Assembly: GCF_023283485.1 (NCBI RefSeq)
Contig: NZ_JAKILU010000002.1
Coordinates: 124,001-188,000, forward strand
Source of the DNA: Shewanella glacialipiscicola
GTDB lineage: Bacteria > Pseudomonadota > Gammaproteobacteria > Enterobacterales > Shewanellaceae
Direction of reading: 5' to 3'
Length of the DNA: 64,000 nucleotides
Shown: positions 46,210-55,701 of the stretch, piece after piece
Numbering within the stretch: position 1 is the first letter of the stretch
Layout of the letters: every line of letters begins with the position of its first letter
Notes under the pieces: generated by a model
What the model was told of the DNA's origin: nothing
Database searches by the model: none
What the model saw: the letters and a program-made list of their open reading frames with translations, nothing else
Translations under genes and position numbers: made by a program

Positions 46210-47088
46210 ATGACCACAAAGTTTCACACTATCGGCCTAATCGGCAAACCTCATCATCAAGGGACTAACCAAACCTTAAAACGTCTGCACTATTGGCTGA
46301 CAATGCAAGGCTTTGAAGTATTAGTTGAAGAGCGTGTTGCAGCCGAATTAGGACCCAGCATAGAGGCCTTCGATTTACTCGAAATTGGTGCGCGCTGCGA
46401 CTTAGCCATCGTCGTCGGTGGAGACGGTAATATGCTCGGTGCTGCAAGGGTATTAGCCCGTTTCGACTTAGGCGTCATTGGCGTCAACCGCGGTAATTTG
46501 GGCTTTTTAACTGATTTACCTCCCGACACCTTCGAAGAAGCTCTTGCCAAAGTACTCGACGGTGAGTTCGATACCGAGCATAGGTTCTTACTTGAAGCTG
46601 AGGTGTATCGCAACGGAGAGCTTAAAGCGAGTAATACTGCAGTGAATGAAGCAGTACTCCATCCGGGTAAAATTGCTCACATGATTGAATTTGAAGTCTA
46701 TATTGACGATCAATTCATGTACAGCCAACGTGCTGATGGCATGATAGTGTCAACGCCAACAGGCTCAACAGCCTATGCACTTTCTGCAGGAGGCGCGATT
46801 CTTACGCCTAATCTACAAGCTCTGATCTTGGTGCCTATGTTTCCACACACATTATCTTGTCGTCCGATTGTGGTTGATGCTTGCAGCACCATTAAGATGG
46901 TAGTTTCACCTGAGAATGGTGAAAACCTAGAGGTCAGTTGCGATGGCCACGTCCATTTAGCCGTATTACCCGGTGATGAAATCATAGTGCGGCGTAGTTC
47001 TGAACGTTTACGACTTATTCACCCTAAAGGTCATAATTACTTTCATGTATTACGCACTAAATTAGGTTGGGGCAGCAAATTATTTTAA
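46210..47088 (+). CDS. nadK: NAD kinase NadK
   Basis: A 292-residue enzyme, the same length as E. coli NadK, phosphorylating NAD to [22 protein letters not shown] (GGDGN), [31 protein letters not shown] and [20 protein letters not shown] are conserved, and the end LGWGSKLF matches. I start at ATG 46210 ([16 protein letters not shown]); the longer open frame runs back through grpE. Divergent from grpE as in E. coli. Confidence 0.95.
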   Translation: MTTKFHTIGLIGKPHHQGTNQTLKRLHYWLTMQGFEVLVEERVAAELGPSIEAFDLLEIGARCDLAIVVGGDGNMLGAARVLARFDLGVIGVNRGNLGFLTDLPPDTFEEALAKVLDGEFDTEHRFLLEAEVYRNGELKASNTAVNEAVLHPGKIAHMIEFEVYIDDQFMYSQRADGMIVSTPTGSTAYALSAGGAILTPNLQALILVPMFPHTLSCRPIVVDACSTIKMVVSPENGENLEVSCDGHVHLAVLPGDEIIVRRSSERLRLIHPKGHNYFHVLRTKLGWGSKLF

Positions 47089-47116
47089 GTCAGTATCATG
47101 TTATCGATACCCTTCT

Positions 47117-47143
47117 AAAAGAGACATACCGTCTCTTTTTTTA
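47117..47143 (+). terminator. Intrinsic terminator of nadK
   Basis: AAAGAGAC and GTCTCTTT with a 5-base loop, followed by a T-run. Confidence 0.85.
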
Positions 47144-47326
47144 TTAATATAAATCCTTCCCTCTACCGCATTCAAATATTCAATTCTCATTAGCAACAAT
47201 ATGACTCTATCGCCCTAGGTTTGATTTAGTGCTAAACATATTCTTGATAGGATTTAGTGACTCGTTAAAAAGCTAAAAAAACTTAATTAACGGTAATTTA
47301 ATTTCAAATTGATATAAAACCAATTA

Positions 47327-47342
47327 AGTGACACTCATCACA
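47327..47342. promoter_or_regulatory. CRP-like site 1 upstream of lldP
   Basis: AGTGA-CACTCA-TCACA: 9 of 10 half-site positions match TGTGA-N6-TCACA. The surrounding AAGTGACACTCATCACA is nearly repeated at site 2. Confidence 0.5.
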
Positions 47343-47474
47343 ATAAAATAGCACTCACTGAATAGGAGATCTGAGTCACATAATAAAAACAACCAACAAA
47401 ACCAATAAATAACATTAAAAACAAATCATTACCAATAACTGCATTAGGGTTTTATATTTAAATATCTTTAAAAA

Positions 47475-47490
47475 AGCGACACGCATCACA
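47475..47490. promoter_or_regulatory. CRP-like site 2 upstream of lldP
   Basis: AGCGA-CACGCA-TCACA: 8 of 10 half-site positions. With site 1 it forms a direct repeat, AAGYGACACKCATCACA, 148 bp apart. Confidence 0.45.
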
Positions 47491-47655
47491 TGTTTAATGT
47501 GTAATTAAAACACCAAAAACTACTCATTAATGAAATAAGCTGATCGGTTTATTGCATTTTTAACTTAAGACGGGTGTTGCAAGTCAGTTTTTATAACGAA
47601 AATCATTGTAATTAAAAATAGATATAACCAAAGTTAACATGCGCCACCTCATCTA

Positions 47656-47671
47656 AGTGATTAGGCTCACA
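47656..47671. promoter_or_regulatory. CRP-like site 3 upstream of lldP
   Basis: AGTGA-TTAGGC-TCACA: 9 of 10 half-site positions match the CRP consensus. Confidence 0.5.
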
Positions 47672-47737
47672 TATAGCAACATCTATTGAGTGAAGTACCC
47701 CGCAGCACGGTAAATTAGCATTTCATATAGCGGTGAA

Positions 47738-47753
47738 AATGATCTAGATCATA
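47738..47753. promoter_or_regulatory. CRP/FNR-type palindrome, site 4 upstream of lldP
   Basis: AATGA-TCTAGA-TCATA. The inner ATGATCTAGATCAT is a perfect 14-bp palindrome. The TCTAGA core equals the best CRP spacer, while TGAT-N4-ATCA also suits the FNR-type regulator EtrA. Confidence 0.5.
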
Positions 47754-47914
47754 TTAGTAAAACTCACAATAACGTTTAGTACACAACACAGAATGTCGAG
47801 ACCATAAGAACTTGCAATATTAATTGCTGTTTTATAGGTCAGGGAAATCGACATCAAAGCTGATGAAAATTCTAATATTAATAATAAGACAGACCACTTG
47901 ATGAAGAGGCAAGC

Positions 47915-49558
47915 ATGACAATACTTCAACTCCTCGCCAGCTTGACGCCGGTAATCAGCGTAATGCTATTTTTAGTGTTACTCAGAATGCCCGCATCAAA
48001 GGCGATGCCCATTTCAATGCTAGTCACTGCGCTCGCCGCCGTGTTTATCTGGCAAATGGATACCACATTACTGGCGGCATCGGTCCTTGAAGGGCTGCTA
48101 TCTGCTATTACTCCACTCACCATTATTTTTGGCGCAGTGTTCTTACTTAACACCCTGAAATATTCAGGGGCAATGGATACTATCCGCGCAGGCTTTACTA
48201 ACATCAGTGCCGATGCCCGTGTACAAGTCATCATCATTTGTTGGTTATTTGGTGCCTTTATTGAAGGCAGTGCCGGCTTTGGTACTCCAGCCGCTATTGG
48301 TGCGCCGCTGTTAGTATTATTAGGTGTTCCCCCTATTGCCGCAGCTGTGGTCGCGCTAATTGCCGATTCGGCGAGCGTGTCCTTTGGCGCGATTGGTCTA
48401 CCCGTACTCTTTGGTATGGAACAAGGTTTAATGCAAGGCGGCGTAAGTATGGCCTCTGCGCAAATTGCTGAGCATGGCGGCACCTACGCTGACTTCGCGC
48501 AGTTTATTGCTATGCACATGATCACTATAGACTTAATCACAGGCTCGTTAATCCCATTGGTGATGGTCACTATGTTAACCGGCTTTTTTGGTCGCAATAA
48601 ATCCTTTAAAGAAGGCTTAGCGATTTGGAAGTTTGCGATTTTTGCAGGCCTTGCTTTTACCGTCCCCGCTTGGATTATCAACTATATTGCTGGCCCAGAA
48701 TTCCCCTCGGTTATCGGTTCTTTAGTCGGTATGGCAATGGTGATCCCTGTGGCACGTAAAGGTTATTTACTGCCTAAAACCCCTTGGAATGATTTTGCCG
48801 AGAATGATGCCCAAGAAGGTGTAAAAATTGAAACAACCGTCCGTTTTTCACAAATAGCCGCTTGGACGCCTTATATCATTATGGCGGCGCTGCTGGTGTT
48901 ATCACGCACAGTTGCACCGTTAAAAGCATGGTTATCGGGCTTTAACATCAGTTGGACAGGTCTAATGGGCACTGAACTTAAGGCCAGCTTTGCCACTTTA
49001 TACGCACCCGGCATTTTCTTCATTGTCGTGTGTATCTTAGGTTTCTTCCTGTTCAGAATGAAAAGCCCTGCGATAAAACAAACGATTGGTGTGTCATGTA
49101 AATCCATGTTACCCACCATTATTTCACTCGGCGCGTCAGTGCCTATGGTAAAAATCTTCTTAAACTCTGGTGTCAATGGAGCAGGCTTAGCCTCAATGCC
49201 AGTTGCATTAGCCGACATGCTGGCGCACTCAATGGGTTCTGTGTGGGCTTGGATGTCGCCTATTGTTGGTATTTTCGGCGCCTTTCTATCGGGTTCTGCG
49301 ACCTTCTCCAATATGATGTTCTCAGGCCTGCAATACAGTGTGGCCGATAATATCGGCATGAATCACGCATTAGTGCTAGCCCTACAGGGCATAGGTGCCA
49401 ACGCAGGCAACATGATGTGTGTAATGAACGTAGTTGCGGCCGCAACGGTCGTAGGTATGGCAGGACGAGAGTCTGAGATTATTCGTAAGACAATGCCCGT
49501 TGCCATTGGTTATGCATTATTGGCAGGTACGATAGCCACACTATGGGGTGGCTTCTAA
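47915..49558 (+). CDS. lldP: L-lactate/D-lactate permease LldP
   Basis: A 547-residue inner membrane lactate:H+ symporter with about 13 membrane helices. Family motifs include [20 protein letters not shown] (quoted in full), [33 protein letters not shown] sequence near residue 455 (here [18 protein letters not shown]) and [16 protein letters not shown]. Length matches E. coli LldP (551). GAAGAGGCAAGC precedes the ATG. First gene of the lactate block; dld follows after 64 bases containing a stable hairpin. Confidence 0.95.
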   Translation: MTILQLLASLTPVISVMLFLVLLRMPASKAMPISMLVTALAAVFIWQMDTTLLAASVLEGLLSAITPLTIIFGAVFLLNTLKYSGAMDTIRAGFTNISADARVQVIIICWLFGAFIEGSAGFGTPAAIGAPLLVLLGVPPIAAAVVALIADSASVSFGAIGLPVLFGMEQGLMQGGVSMASAQIAEHGGTYADFAQFIAMHMITIDLITGSLIPLVMVTMLTGFFGRNKSFKEGLAIWKFAIFAGLAFTVPAWIINYIAGPEFPSVIGSLVGMAMVIPVARKGYLLPKTPWNDFAENDAQEGVKIETTVRFSQIAAWTPYIIMAALLVLSRTVAPLKAWLSGFNISWTGLMGTELKASFATLYAPGIFFIVVCILGFFLFRMKSPAIKQTIGVSCKSMLPTIISLGASVPMVKIFLNSGVNGAGLASMPVALADMLAHSMGSVWAWMSPIVGIFGAFLSGSATFSNMMFSGLQYSVADNIGMNHALVLALQGIGANAGNMMCVMNVVAAATVVGMAGRESEIIRKTMPVAIGYALLAGTIATLWGGF

Positions 49559-49570
49559 GCCCACTGAAAT

Positions 49571-49594
49571 CCAAGGCCGCTTCGGCGGCTTTGG
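49571..49594 (+). promoter_or_regulatory. Intercistronic UUCG-capped hairpin between lldP and dld
   Basis: CCAAGGCCGC and GCGGCTTTGG pair (one G-U) around TTCG, an ultra-stable tetraloop. No T-run follows, so it is more likely an RNA-stability element or ribosome spacer than a terminator. Confidence 0.6.
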
Positions 49595-49622
49595 TCATTT
49601 ATTGCGTTAAGAGAGTAGCCTT

Positions 49623-52427
49623 ATGTCCATTAATTATAACGCTGTATATCAAGACCTCATTAAACAGCTCGGTGAGTCTGCCGTATCCAATGATCCTGTG
49701 CGCCGTTTTGCTTGGTCTACCGATGCGAGTTATTTTCGCATTGTGCCTGAAATCGTAGTACATGCAGATAACCTTACACAAGTAAAACATACCCTTGCCG
49801 TTGCCCGCGCCTACAAGGTACCAGTTACCTTTCGCGCAGCAGGCACCAGTTTATCGGGCCAAGCCATTGGTGAAGGCATTTTGCTGATGTTAGGCCACGA
49901 CGGCTTTAGAACCATTGAAGTGAGCGCCGACAGTCAAAAAATCACCCTAGGCGCAGCGGTGATTGGCGCAGATGCCAACGCTGTATTGCGGCCACTGGAC
50001 AAAAAAATTGGCCCTGACCCTGCCACATTAGCCTCGGCAATGGTGGGCGGTATCGTGTCAAACAACGCCTCTGGTATGTGCTGCGGCACAGCGCAAAACA
50101 GTTATCAAACTATCGCCTCGGCTAAGTTACTGTTTGCCGATGGTACTGAATTAAATACTGGTTGCGATAAATCCAAAGCGGCATTTGCTAAATCCCACGG
50201 CGAATTATTAGATTCATTGACCGCATTAGCCAAACTCACTCGCAGTAATGACGTCCTTACGCAGCGCATTCGTAAAAAATACTCCATCAAAAACACCACA
50301 GGTTACAGCATCAACTCTTTGGTTGATTTCGAAGAGCCATTTGAGCTCATCAACCACTTGATTGTGGGCGCCGAAGGCACCTTAGCCTTTGTTGAAGAAG
50401 TCACTTACCACACAGTCGATGAAGCCAAGTTTAAAGCCTCCGCCATGGCAGTATTCTTTAATATGGTCGATGCCGCCAGCGCTATTCCACCAATTATTGG
50501 TCACAGTGTTGCCGCCGCCGAATTACTTGACTGGGCATCCATCCAAGCCGTTACCGGTAAAAAAAGCATGCCAGATTGGCTCAGCACATTGCCAGAAGGC
50601 GCAGCCATTTTGCTGATTGAATCCCGCGCCAATGATGCACAAACATTAGAAAGTTATACCCAAGATGTGATTGCTAAACTCGCACATCTTAAAACTGAAC
50701 GCCCTATTACCTTCAGTAGCGATGCCAGTGTTTACAGCAAATACTGGGCAATGCGCTCAGGTTTGTTCCCCATTATTGGCGGCGAGCGCCCTAAGGGCAG
50801 CTCAGTTATTATTGAAGACGTCGCCTTTAACGTTGAGCATTTAGCCGAAGCGGCGGCAGATTTAACCCAACTGTTCCATAAACACGGCTATCCTGAAGGC
50901 GTCATTTATGGCCATGCCTTAGCGGGTAACTTCCACTTTATCATCACGCCGACTTTTGCCTCACAAACCGATATCGACCGTTTCCAAGGCTTTATGCAAG
51001 ATGTCGCTGAAATGGTGATCCATAAATACGACGGTTCGATGAAAGCCGAACACGGCACCGGCCGCGCGGTAGCGCCCTTTGTTGAAATGGAATGGGGCGC
51101 CGATGCCTACACCTTGATGAAACGCATCAAGCATATTTTTGACCCACAAGGCTTGCTCAACCCCGGCGTTATCTTGAACGATGACAGCACAGTGCATGTA
51201 AAAAACATTAAGCCCTGCCCTGTGGTTGATGATTTTATCGATAAGTGTATTGAATGTGGATTTTGTGAAAAAACCTGTCCAACATCGGCACTTAACTTCT
51301 CACCACGCCAACGTATTGCCACCTTGCGTGAAATCGAGCGCTTAGAGCAGTCCGGTGATAAAGCCGCAGCAGCCGAAATGCGCGCCGCCGCTAAATACGA
51401 TGTAGTTGATACCTGCGCCGCGTGTCAGCTTTGTACCATTGCCTGTCCAGTGGATAACAGCATGGGCCAATTGGTACGTAAACTGCGCACGCCGTACATC
51501 AGCACCACTGAACAAAAAGTATTAGATTTCCAAGCCAAACACTTTGGCGCAGTTAACCAGGTTATCAGTTCAGGTTTTGACATGCTCGGCGTGATCCACA
51601 AGATCACCGGCGATGGCATCACCCATGCATTAATGAAAACCGGCCGTTTGATTTCTAAAGAAGTGCCGTATTGGAACCCAGATTTCCCGAAAGGCGGCAA
51701 GCTGCCAACACCATCACCGGCAAAAGTAGGCCAAGAAACGGTGGTCTACTTCCCTGCCTGTGGCGGCAGAACTTTTGGCCCAACGCCAAAAGACCCTGAT
51801 AACCGCACTTTGCCAGAAGTAGTCGTTACGCTGCTGGAACGCGCGGGTTATAACGTGATTACCCCTGAGAAAACCCGCGATTTATGTTGCGGCCAGATGT
51901 GGGAATCTAAGGGCGATTTTAAAAACGCCGATGCCAAACGCCAAGAGCTTATCGATGCGGTGAGCAAGATGACCCATGGTGGCAAGCTGCCCGTAGTGGT
52001 CGATGCCTTGTCTTGCACCTACCGCACTTTGTCGGGTAATCCCAAAGTACAAATTATCGACTTAGTTGAATTTATGCACGACAACTTACTGACTAAGCTC
52101 AACATTAGCAAAAAAGTTAATGTGGCTCTGCACTTAGGTTGTAGCGCACGCAAGATGAAACTTGAGCCTAAGATGCAAGCAATCGCCGATGCTTGTTCAG
52201 CGCAAGTGCTAAAACCTGCGGGAATTGACTGCTGCGGTTACGCGGGTGAAAAAGGTTTGTATAAGCCTGAAATCAACGCCAGCGCACTGCGTAATATCAA
52301 AAAACTGATCCCGGTCGAGATTAAAGAAGGCTATTACGCCAACCGTATGTGTGAAGTCGGCCTCACTCAGCACAGTGGTATTTCCTATCGCCACTTAGCT
52401 TATCTGCTCGAAGAGTGCAGCCGCTAA
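49623..52427 (+). CDS. dld: FAD/iron-sulfur D-lactate dehydrogenase (Dld-II type)
   Basis: A 934-residue membrane-associated D-lactate oxidase. Domains: FAD-binding PCMH (about 38-265) with VTFRAAGTSLSGQAIGEGIL, FAD-oxidase C-terminal domain (about 270-520), two 4Fe-4S ferredoxin motifs CIECGFCEKTCP (about 541) and CAACQLCTIACP (about 598), and two CCG half-domains (FPACGGRTFG; DLCCGQMWESKGDF; LHLGCSARKM; DCCGYAGEKGL). This fused form differs from flavin-only E. coli Dld and corresponds to the enzyme described for Shewanella by comparative genomics. Electrons pass to quinone. Confidence 0.93.
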   Translation: MSINYNAVYQDLIKQLGESAVSNDPVRRFAWSTDASYFRIVPEIVVHADNLTQVKHTLAVARAYKVPVTFRAAGTSLSGQAIGEGILLMLGHDGFRTIEVSADSQKITLGAAVIGADANAVLRPLDKKIGPDPATLASAMVGGIVSNNASGMCCGTAQNSYQTIASAKLLFADGTELNTGCDKSKAAFAKSHGELLDSLTALAKLTRSNDVLTQRIRKKYSIKNTTGYSINSLVDFEEPFELINHLIVGAEGTLAFVEEVTYHTVDEAKFKASAMAVFFNMVDAASAIPPIIGHSVAAAELLDWASIQAVTGKKSMPDWLSTLPEGAAILLIESRANDAQTLESYTQDVIAKLAHLKTERPITFSSDASVYSKYWAMRSGLFPIIGGERPKGSSVIIEDVAFNVEHLAEAAADLTQLFHKHGYPEGVIYGHALAGNFHFIITPTFASQTDIDRFQGFMQDVAEMVIHKYDGSMKAEHGTGRAVAPFVEMEWGADAYTLMKRIKHIFDPQGLLNPGVILNDDSTVHVKNIKPCPVVDDFIDKCIECGFCEKTCPTSALNFSPRQRIATLREIERLEQSGDKAAAAEMRAAAKYDVVDTCAACQLCTIACPVDNSMGQLVRKLRTPYISTTEQKVLDFQAKHFGAVNQVISSGFDMLGVIHKITGDGITHALMKTGRLISKEVPYWNPDFPKGGKLPTPSPAKVGQETVVYFPACGGRTFGPTPKDPDNRTLPEVVVTLLERAGYNVITPEKTRDLCCGQMWESKGDFKNADAKRQELIDAVSKMTHGGKLPVVVDALSCTYRTLSGNPKVQIIDLVEFMHDNLLTKLNISKKVNVALHLGCSARKMKLEPKMQAIADACSAQVLKPAGIDCCGYAGEKGLYKPEINASALRNIKKLIPVEIKEGYYANRMCEVGLTQHSGISYRHLAYLLEECSR

Positions 52428-52442
52428 TGTAGGGTAACAACC

Positions 52443-52475
52443 GCTTAAACGAGGCAATGTTTTGCCTCGTTTAAG
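52443..52475 (+). terminator. Stem-loop after dld
   Basis: GCTTAAACGAGGCA and TGCCTCGTTTAAGC pair over 14 bp. There is no strong T-run, so termination may be partial. Confidence 0.6.
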
Positions 52476-52500
52476 CATATCAGCGCGTTATTCTCATTTA

Positions 52501-52530
52501 TTGACAATTAGATTTTTTAATAAATAAAAT
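52501..52530 (+). promoter_or_regulatory. Sigma-70 promoter for lldEFG
   Basis: TTGACA (52501-52506) and TAAAAT (52525-52530) with an 18-bp spacer: a good housekeeping promoter lying in the 307-bp gap between dld and lldE. Confidence 0.65.
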
Positions 52531-52574
52531 CTAGAGAATAATTACTTTTTAGTAAACATAATCAATAGATTAAA

Positions 52575-52596
52575 ATATTCTCATTTATGAGAATAT
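52575..52596. promoter_or_regulatory. Putative operator dyad upstream of lldE
   Basis: ATATTCTCA and TGAGAATAT form a perfect 9-bp inverted repeat with a TTTA spacer, about 40 bases after the predicted start site. A similar half, TTATTCTCATTTAT, overlaps the -35 element near 52488-52501, and GAGAATAAT lies at 52534. The pattern suits a repressor acting on the lldEFG promoter; the regulator is unknown. Confidence 0.55.
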
Positions 52597-52734
52597 CAAC
52601 AAGATCATTTACTAAATTAGTGCTACTTATTCTGTTAAGAACAGCCTATATTGGATTAACCACCTTATAATCTGTATGGACTTTAGGTCATGCAGCAAGG
52701 CAATGTCGTTCACTAATAAGAAAGAGAAAACACC

Positions 52735-53478
52735 ATGAAAATCGCCCTTTTCATCCCGTGTCTAGTCAATCAAATGATGCCTGAGGTTGCCATTGCCACC
52801 TTAGAGCTATTAGAAAAACTCGGACACCAAGTGATTCTACCTGCGGGTCAAACCTGTTGTGGTCAGCCAATGACCAACTCAGGTTGCTTTGATGCCGCCC
52901 GCAGTACCACCCTTAAATTACTTAACGCTTTTAAGGGCGTAGAATGCGACGCCATTGTTTGCCCTGCCGCCTCTTGTTTAGTGGCTGCCAAAGAAAACTT
53001 CCACGAGTTTGATAGCAGCCCAGAAGCACAAGCTGTGATCAACAAACTCTATGAGCTTACTGAGTTTTTACACGATATCGCGCCAATCCCCGCCTTTACC
53101 AAGCCCTTCGCGCACAAAATCAGCCTGCAACTGAGTTGCCATGGCATACGCATGTTGAACCTCGCCACCCCAAGTGAGCAAATGGGGCCAAGATTCAACA
53201 AAGTCGAAGCCGTATTAGCAAATATTGGCGGCATAGACATAGTCTATCCCGACCGCCGTGACGAATGCTGTGGCTTTGGTGGCACCTTCGCCGTGGACGA
53301 AGGCGCAGTGTCAGCCAAAATGGGTAAGGACAAAGCCCAAGCCCACGCCGCAACGGGTGCCGAATATGTGGTGGGTTTTGATCCATCATGTTTATTACAC
53401 CTCGATGGCATGATCCGCAAACAGCAGTTGCCGATTGAAACTCGCCACATAGCCCAAGTGCTGAACGCTACACTCTAG
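52735..53478 (+). CDS. lldE: L-lactate dehydrogenase complex subunit LldE (LutA-like)
   Basis: A 247-residue protein with two CCG domains: FIPCLVNQMMPE, QTCCGQPMTNSGCFDAA, LSCHGIRML (cysteines of the first/second cluster) and DECCGFGGTFAVDEGAVS. It belongs to the three-part L-lactate oxidase LldEFG (LutABC in Bacillus). AAAGAGAAAACACC precedes the ATG. Start of the lldE-lldF-lldG operon, with its own promoter and dyad upstream. Confidence 0.94.
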   Translation: MKIALFIPCLVNQMMPEVAIATLELLEKLGHQVILPAGQTCCGQPMTNSGCFDAARSTTLKLLNAFKGVECDAIVCPAASCLVAAKENFHEFDSSPEAQAVINKLYELTEFLHDIAPIPAFTKPFAHKISLQLSCHGIRMLNLATPSEQMGPRFNKVEAVLANIGGIDIVYPDRRDECCGFGGTFAVDEGAVSAKMGKDKAQAHAATGAEYVVGFDPSCLLHLDGMIRKQQLPIETRHIAQVLNATL

Positions 53479-53488
53479 GAGACTCATC

Positions 53489-54886
53489 ATGGCTTACAAT
53501 CATAATCACGAAGCGAGTCAGGGCTCACAAAACCATGCCCATAAAGCCGATATTTTTTGCCGCGACGAAACCCGTGTCGACTGGCATTCAAAAGCCCTGT
53601 GGATGCTCAGAGAAAAACGTGACCGCGCCGCAGGTAGCATTCCAGAATGGGAACAACTGCGTCAGTTAGGCTCAGAAATAAAACTCCACACGTTAACCCA
53701 TCTTGCCCAATATCTTGAAACCTTTGAACAAAACTGTATCGCTAACAGCATACAAGTCCATTGGGCTAAAGATGGCGCCGAGCATAATCGCATCGTTCAC
53801 GAGATTTTAGCCCGCCATAAAGTGAAAAAGCTGGTCAAGTCTAAGTCTATGTTGACCGAGGAATGCCATCTCAATCCGTACTTAGAGCAACGCGGTATTG
53901 AGGTCATAGATACCGACTTAGGTGAGCGGATTATTCAGCTCGCCAAAATGCCACCATCACACATAGTCGTGCCCGCTATTCACATGAAAAAGGAAGAAGT
54001 CGGCGAGCTTTTCCACGAATTATTAGGCACTAAAGCGGGCGAGTCCGACCCCTTATATTTAACCCGCGCCGCCCGCGCGCATTTGCGTGAAAAGTTCCTT
54101 ACCGCCGATGCAGCCATGACAGGCGTGAACATGGCGATTGCCGATAAAGGCGCCGTTGTGGTCTGCACTAACGAAGGCAACGCCGACATGGGCGCTAACC
54201 TGCCTAAGTTGCAGCTGCATTCAATGGGTATCGACAAAGTGGTGCCAGATGTCGATAGCGCAGCTGTTTTGCTACGCACACTGGCGCGCAACGCCACAGG
54301 CCAACCCGTCACCACTTATAGCGCCTTTTATCGTGGCCCACAGCCTGAAGGCGAGATGCACATTATTATCGTCGACAATGGCCGCACTGAGATGCTCAAG
54401 GATAAAATCCTTGCAGAATCATTGAAGTGTATCCGTTGTGGTGGTTGTCTCAATACCTGCCCTGTGTATCGTCGCTCTGGCGGTTACAGCTACAACTACA
54501 CCATTCCGGGCCCAATTGGCATCGCCGTAGGCGCTAAGATTGATGACACAAACTCGATTGCTTGGGCCTGTACCTTGTGCGGTAGCTGTACTTATATCTG
54601 CCCAACTAAGGTGCCGCTCGATAAAATTATTTTCCACCACAGACGCCTTAAGGCCGAAGCCGGAAAACTCCCCTATGGCAAAAACAGTTACATGCCATTA
54701 GTGGGTAAATTTATGGCAAGCGAAACCATGCTGAACTGCTCTATGAGTGTGGCAAGAACCGCGCTGCGCATTCTGCCGGGTAGTCTGTTAAAACCCTTTA
54801 GCGGTGCATGGGGAAAATACCGTGAACTGCCCGTTGCCCCAAACTCCAGCTTCGAAGCTTGGTTTAAGAAACACAGGAGCCTATAA
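53489..54886 (+). CDS. lldF: L-lactate dehydrogenase complex iron-sulfur subunit LldF (LutB-like)
   Basis: A 465-residue protein: an N-terminal LUD domain (about 60-300) with VNMAIADKGAVVVCTNEGNA, in parts, followed by two 4Fe-4S motifs CIRCGGCLNTCPVYRRSGG (about 312) and CTLCGSCTYICPTKVPLDK (about 358), and a DUF3390-like C-terminus. GGAGACTCATC precedes the ATG, 10 bases after lldE. Confidence 0.94.
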   Translation: MAYNHNHEASQGSQNHAHKADIFCRDETRVDWHSKALWMLREKRDRAAGSIPEWEQLRQLGSEIKLHTLTHLAQYLETFEQNCIANSIQVHWAKDGAEHNRIVHEILARHKVKKLVKSKSMLTEECHLNPYLEQRGIEVIDTDLGERIIQLAKMPPSHIVVPAIHMKKEEVGELFHELLGTKAGESDPLYLTRAARAHLREKFLTADAAMTGVNMAIADKGAVVVCTNEGNADMGANLPKLQLHSMGIDKVVPDVDSAAVLLRTLARNATGQPVTTYSAFYRGPQPEGEMHIIIVDNGRTEMLKDKILAESLKCIRCGGCLNTCPVYRRSGGYSYNYTIPGPIGIAVGAKIDDTNSIAWACTLCGSCTYICPTKVPLDKIIFHHRRLKAEAGKLPYGKNSYMPLVGKFMASETMLNCSMSVARTALRILPGSLLKPFSGAWGKYRELPVAPNSSFEAWFKKHRSL

Positions 54887-54887
54887 G

Positions 54888-55457
54888 ATGTCTAGTAAAC
54901 TTGAAATTCTCAATGCGCTCAAACTGTCGGCCTTAACAAATCATCCAATGCCAAGCATAGATGTGGCGCCAAGGGGTGACAATCTCATCGGCCAGTTCGA
55001 GACCAACCTCAACACTGTCGCGGGTACGCTACATAAAGAAGGTGGCTTAATCGCCCTGCAAGCCAAAGTCGATGAACTTATCGCTCAAGGGTTACAGGTG
55101 ATCTCTTTAGTTGATGGCGTAACAGCAAACCGCGAAGTGCCACCCACAGCCCATGAGCTAAAAGATATAGATTATGCGGTGATCCCAGGTGACATTGGCG
55201 TTGCCGAAAACGGCGCCATTTGGGTAAATAATAAAAATTTAGGCCACAGAGTCACGCCGTTTATCTGTGAAAACCTGATTTTAGCTTTGCCAGCCAATAA
55301 AATTGTGCCGAATATGCATCAAGCAGCAAAAGAAATTACCTTAGATGTCGGTGAGTTCGGGGTGTTTATCGCGGGTCCATCAAAAACCGCCGATATCGAA
55401 CAAGCCCTCGTCGTTGGTGCCCACGGCGCCTGCAGCTTGAACGTGTATTTGCTCTAA
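54888..55457 (+). CDS. lldG: L-lactate dehydrogenase complex subunit LldG (LutC-like, LUD domain)
   Basis: A 189-residue LUD-domain protein: VISLVDGVTANREVPPTAHE and IPGDIGVAENGAIWV, with the end VVGAHGACSLNVYLL. It begins at ATG 54888, one base after the lldF stop, with CAGGAGCC upstream; the frame runs further back into lldF but those codons are not needed. Third subunit of the L-lactate oxidase. A terminator follows. Confidence 0.93.
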   Translation: MSSKLEILNALKLSALTNHPMPSIDVAPRGDNLIGQFETNLNTVAGTLHKEGGLIALQAKVDELIAQGLQVISLVDGVTANREVPPTAHELKDIDYAVIPGDIGVAENGAIWVNNKNLGHRVTPFICENLILALPANKIVPNMHQAAKEITLDVGEFGVFIAGPSKTADIEQALVVGAHGACSLNVYLL

Positions 55458-55526
55458 TGCCTCGCCTGAAAGCCATGATGTAAAGTAACCAAGAAAACAC
55501 AAAGGTTACGAGATAATCGAAACACA

Positions 55527-55553
55527 AAAGCCGCCTTCATTGGCGGCTTTCTT
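55527..55553 (+). terminator. Intrinsic terminator of lldEFG
   Basis: GCCGCC and GGCGGC with a 6-base loop, flanked by AAA and TTTCTT. Confidence 0.82.
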
Positions 55554-55701
55554 ATTGAGACTGTAGCGTATCGATAATTTGTTTCGGTTAGGTTACTCAC
55601 ACAGGCTTGCCATGGCATTCACTCGACGACTCGCAGCCAGTCCATCCGTGGATGCTCGATCGTCCCGTTAATCACCTTGGATCGCCTTTTTGACACTAGT
55701 A

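Larger units (their letters stand above)
47144..47914. other. Long AT-rich regulatory region upstream of the lactate genes
   Basis: About 770 bases with no convincing ORF. It contains four CRP-like dyads, listed separately. The length is unusual for this compact chromosome and suggests complex control of lldP-dld. Confidence 0.6.

Noticed and set aside
46290-46613. 107-codon open frame antisense to nadK
   Set aside because: nadK is certain from motifs over the whole region.
47926-48483. 185-codon open frame antisense to lldP
   Set aside because: Shadow of the permease gene; composition reflects the reverse of hydrophobic codons.
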